Below are positions 4,348-5,897 of a DNA stretch of 5,897 bases, one piece after another. The first letter of the stretch is position 1. Each line of letters starts with the position of its first letter. The stretch is from the NCBI GenBank assembly GCA_039794405.1, contig JBDIVL010000087.1, positions 1-5,897 of the forward strand, read 5' to 3'. Source of the DNA: JBDIVL01 sp039794405 (GTDB taxonomy: Bacteria; Planctomycetota; Brocadiia; Brocadiales; Brocadiaceae). The notes under the pieces are model-generated. The model was not told the origin of the DNA, made no database searches, and saw nothing but the letters and a program-made list of their open reading frames with translations. Made by a program: the position numbers and the translations under genes.

Positions 4348-5024
4348 TGACATACGACATAATCAAAAAGGCAAGCAAGCTTACCGATTCGGTAATCATC
4401 GGGTTTAGCGGTGGAAAAGATTCTGTTGTGTGTTTGGATCTGTGTATTAAACATTTTAAAAATGTTGAAGCATATTTTTTGTATATTGTTAAGGATTTAG
4501 GCTTCCAGGAACGGTATTTGGGCTACATTGAAAAGCGATATAAAATTTCTTTCCACCGCTTACCTCACTGGGTTTTAAGTATTTATTTGTCGGGTTCTAC
4601 CTATAGGCCGCACACCCAAACATCGGAAAAGTGTAAGGCGATTAAAATCAATGATATCGAAGATGAGATGAGGCAAAGAACCGGCTTTGAGTGGGTTATT
4701 ACAGGGCAAAAATGCTGCGATAGTATAGACAGAAACGCCATGATAAAACGGTGTGGTGGTATTGATGAAAAGACAAACAGAATTTACCCTCTGGCTTTTT
4801 GGAATAATGCAGGTGTCTTTAATTATCTGAAAATAAACCGAATACCATTACCACCTGACTATAACTTATTTAAGGCAAGTAAAAACGCAAGCTTTGGAGG
4901 CTTGGCTGGACAGGATTTAAAGGCTGTTAAAGAGAAGTATCCAGAGGATTATAAAAAAATACTAGATGTTTTCCCTTTTGCTGAGGCAGCAGTAAAAAAA
5001 TATGAGTTTGCAAACAATAACTAA
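4347..5024 (+). CDS. PP-loop ATPase of the PAPS reductase (CysH-like) family
   Basis: This is a 225-aa protein. The PP-loop SGGKDS is at residues 21-26 after the strand VIIGF, the signature of ATP pyrophosphatases that adenylate substrates or bind PAPS. Further family features are GFEWVITGQKCCDSIDRNAM (113-132), at the position of the CysH GxRxxES segment, and YPLAFWNNAGVFNYLKINRI (147-166), followed by PLPPDYNLF, which matches the PLxxWxxxDVWxYL-IPxxPLY region. The CysH catalytic ECGLH motif is missing, so true PAPS reduction is unlikely. Cysteines at 96, 123, 124 and 136 could bind metal or sulfur. Phage members of this family are usually of unproved function, and relatives such as DndC act in DNA sulfur modification. 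The gene is coupled to the 23-codon ORF upstream and overlaps the ParB-like gene by 23 nt. Confidence 0.85.
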   Translation: MTYDIIKKASKLTDSVIIGFSGGKDSVVCLDLCIKHFKNVEAYFLYIVKDLGFQERYLGYIEKRYKISFHRLPHWVLSIYLSGSTYRPHTQTSEKCKAIKINDIEDEMRQRTGFEWVITGQKCCDSIDRNAMIKRCGGIDEKTNRIYPLAFWNNAGVFNYLKINRIPLPPDYNLFKASKNASFGGLAGQDLKAVKEKYPEDYKKILDVFPFAEAAVKKYEFANNN

Positions 5025-5718
5025 ATACCAAAAATTTGAGGCTATAACCATCAATCGGGACCAGATTAAAAATGCTTCTTATAATCCCCGGATGATAGAT
5101 CAATCAGCCAGGAAAAAGCTTAAGGAGAAGATAAAAGATAGTAAAGTTGGGTTGATTGAAACATTGGTTTGGAATAAGAAAACTGGAAATCTTGTATCCG
5201 GCCATCAAAGACTATCAATTCTCGATGACCTTGAAGGTAAAAAGGATTATGCCCTTACCGTTGCGGTAATAAATGTTGACGAAAAGACGGAGAAGGAAAT
5301 CAATGTATTTATGAACAATCCCAGCGCACAGGGAAATTATGACCTTGATATGCTGGGAAATCTCATGAAAGAGATTGAAGGCGATTATGAAAATATGGGA
5401 TTTGATAAACTCGACATCGATGTGATGTTTGATGGAAAAACAGAACTGCCTGATGTTCAATCTGAAAATATTTTTGACGATAAAAAAGATAAGGCAAAAG
5501 CCGACGTTGAGTCCATCAACAGGATGAAGGAAAGAAGGAAAGAGTATAAAGACAAAAAGAACGAAGAAAACGATCCTGAGTTTTATACGGTCATCGTGTT
5601 TCAATCAAGAAAAGAGTGCGACAAATTCTTGAAAGCGTTAAAACTGCCGGTTGATTCTAGGTATGTTGATGGGCGAAAATTTGCAGATTTGGTGGGAGTT
5701 CAACTTGATAAAAATTAA
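5002..5718 (+). CDS. ParB/Srx-like domain protein
   Basis: A 238-aa protein starting at ATG 5002, inside the end of the PP-loop gene (23-nt overlap). There is no strong SD, so coupling is likely. Residues 12-110 look like a ParB/Srx fold: ITINRDQIKNASYNPR (15-30) holds the NPR motif, and LVSGHQRLSIL (64-74) holds the GHQR motif of phage ParB-like proteins. NPSAQGNYDLDML (106-118) follows as in phage relatives. A charged, coiled-coil-like linker (158-190) leads to a C-terminal beta-alpha part, EFYTVIVFQSRKECDKFLKA (193-212), with RYVDGRKF (220-227) near the end. Members bind DNA or nucleotides and some are reported as nucleases. Pairing with a PAPS-reductase-like gene is a recurrent phage arrangement, usually near packaging genes, and the shared job is unknown. 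Confidence 0.8.
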   Translation: MSLQTITKYQKFEAITINRDQIKNASYNPRMIDQSARKKLKEKIKDSKVGLIETLVWNKKTGNLVSGHQRLSILDDLEGKKDYALTVAVINVDEKTEKEINVFMNNPSAQGNYDLDMLGNLMKEIEGDYENMGFDKLDIDVMFDGKTELPDVQSENIFDDKKDKAKADVESINRMKERRKEYKDKKNEENDPEFYTVIVFQSRKECDKFLKALKLPVDSRYVDGRKFADLVGVQLDKN

Positions 5719-5897
5719 GCTTACCTTTTACAGGAAATGGTTTGATTATGCGAATACCTGAGAGTACCCAAGCAAATAAATCAGGTTCCCATTCGCAGCA
5801 GGCAAATTTTGTATCTTTTTTTGTGAAAGGTCTGCAATCTGCAATTTTGGCGATACAAAGAGCCTGCCCCGTGGGTAGGCTGTCTATTTTTGGGGAT
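5657..5897 (-). CDS. ASCH-domain protein, C-terminal part (start beyond the window)
   Basis: The minus strand is open from the right edge to TAG at 5659-5657, giving 79 codons with no start in the window. The fragment reads LPTGQALCIAKIADCRPF (residues 7-24), CCEWEPDLFAWVLSGIR (33-49) and IKPFPVKGKLNFYQVELP (51-68). This order is characteristic of ASCH domains: LPxG, a VxDC-type strand, an aromatic YAWxL segment, then PxPxKGxxGLWxV. ASCH has a PUA-like beta-barrel that binds RNA or modified nucleotides, and some bacterial members hydrolyse acetylated cytidine. The 11 residues after the domain run into the convergent ParB-like gene (62-bp overlap), so the tail may be a later extension. The missing N-terminal part probably lies just right of the window. 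Confidence 0.82.
   Translation of the reverse strand, partial: SPKIDSLPTGQALCIAKIADCRPFTKKDTKFACCEWEPDLFAWVLSGIRIIKPFPVKGKLNFYQVELPPNLQIFAHQHT
5749..5867. repeat. Two abutting inverted repeats within the ASCH gene
   Basis: The first repeat has TGCGAATACCTGA (5749-5761) pairing with TCAGGT (5781-5786) and ATTCGCA (5791-5797), a 13-bp stem with a 4-nt bulge. The second starts at the next base: GCAGGC (5798-5803) with GCCTGC (5862-5867), then TTTGTATC (5808-5815) with GATACAAA (5852-5859). A third hairpin, AGCCTGCCC/GGGTAGGCT (5861-5881, one G-U pair), shares bases with the second and would exclude it. Because the repeats are symmetric, RNA from either strand could fold. They may act as an RNA element at the convergent gene ends, be traces of a mobile element, or be chance features of the ASCH coding sequence. 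Confidence 0.55.

Noticed and set aside
5215..5604. 129-codon minus-strand ORF
   Set aside because: It lies wholly within the ParB-like gene, and its Phe/Ile-rich product is typical of the antisense of Lys/Glu-rich coding DNA.
5748..5897. + strand ORF starting at ATG 5748 and open to the right edge
   Set aside because: I first read it as the next operon gene, but the minus strand of the same DNA encodes a clear ASCH-domain sequence. The + strand product matches nothing I recognise, and SD spacing to ATG is long.

Overview
The window looks like a piece of a temperate phage or prophage, possibly a decaying one. The DNA is AT-rich apart from one GC-rich repeat. The genes are short, packed on the + strand, and often joined by 1-4 nt start/stop overlaps (ATGA or TAATG), with strong Shine-Dalgarno (SD) sites. 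Two lipobox proteins point to a Gram-negative (diderm) host. A protein ending like anaerobic ribonucleotide reductase points to an anaerobic host. I cannot name the host phylum.

Left part (1-1009): a strictly phased GGCNN pentanucleotide array (117-251) precedes a 79-codon cysteine-rich gene (279-518). That gene has an excellent SD but an ATT codon where ATG is expected. After a 119-nt gap comes a 123-aa protein whose C-terminal third resembles the glycyl-radical end of anaerobic ribonucleotide reductase (NrdD).

Middle part (1039-3238): a perfect 12-bp hairpin is followed by a run of small genes that I read as a lysis module. In order these are a holin-like membrane protein (58 aa), an alpha/beta hydrolase with an intact-looking catalytic triad, a lipoprotein, a 27-aa coupled ORF, an XhlA-like membrane protein, a small gene broken by an in-frame TAA, a second lipoprotein and a 56-aa unknown. 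A textbook rho-independent terminator (3193-3238) closes it. No peptidoglycan hydrolase is visible inside the window.

Right part (3305-5718): a second run holds a 78-aa unknown starting at TTG, a 240-aa basic phage protein probably of morphogenesis, a 23-aa Lys/Arg/Gly peptide behind an almost ideal SD, a PP-loop ATPase of the PAPS reductase family and a ParB/Srx-like protein. The last three overlap or abut, and the PP-loop/ParB pairing is common in phages.

At the right edge, a minus-strand ORF with no start inside the window (5657-5897) encodes the C-terminal part of an ASCH-domain protein. It converges on the ParB-like gene and overlaps its end by 62 bp. The same stretch contains two abutting inverted repeats. 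The most notable points are the ATT start, the phased GGCNN array, the detached glycyl-radical domain, the hydrolase in the lysis run, the nonsense-broken gene, and the possible PP-loop/ParB/ASCH nucleic-acid modification neighbourhood.
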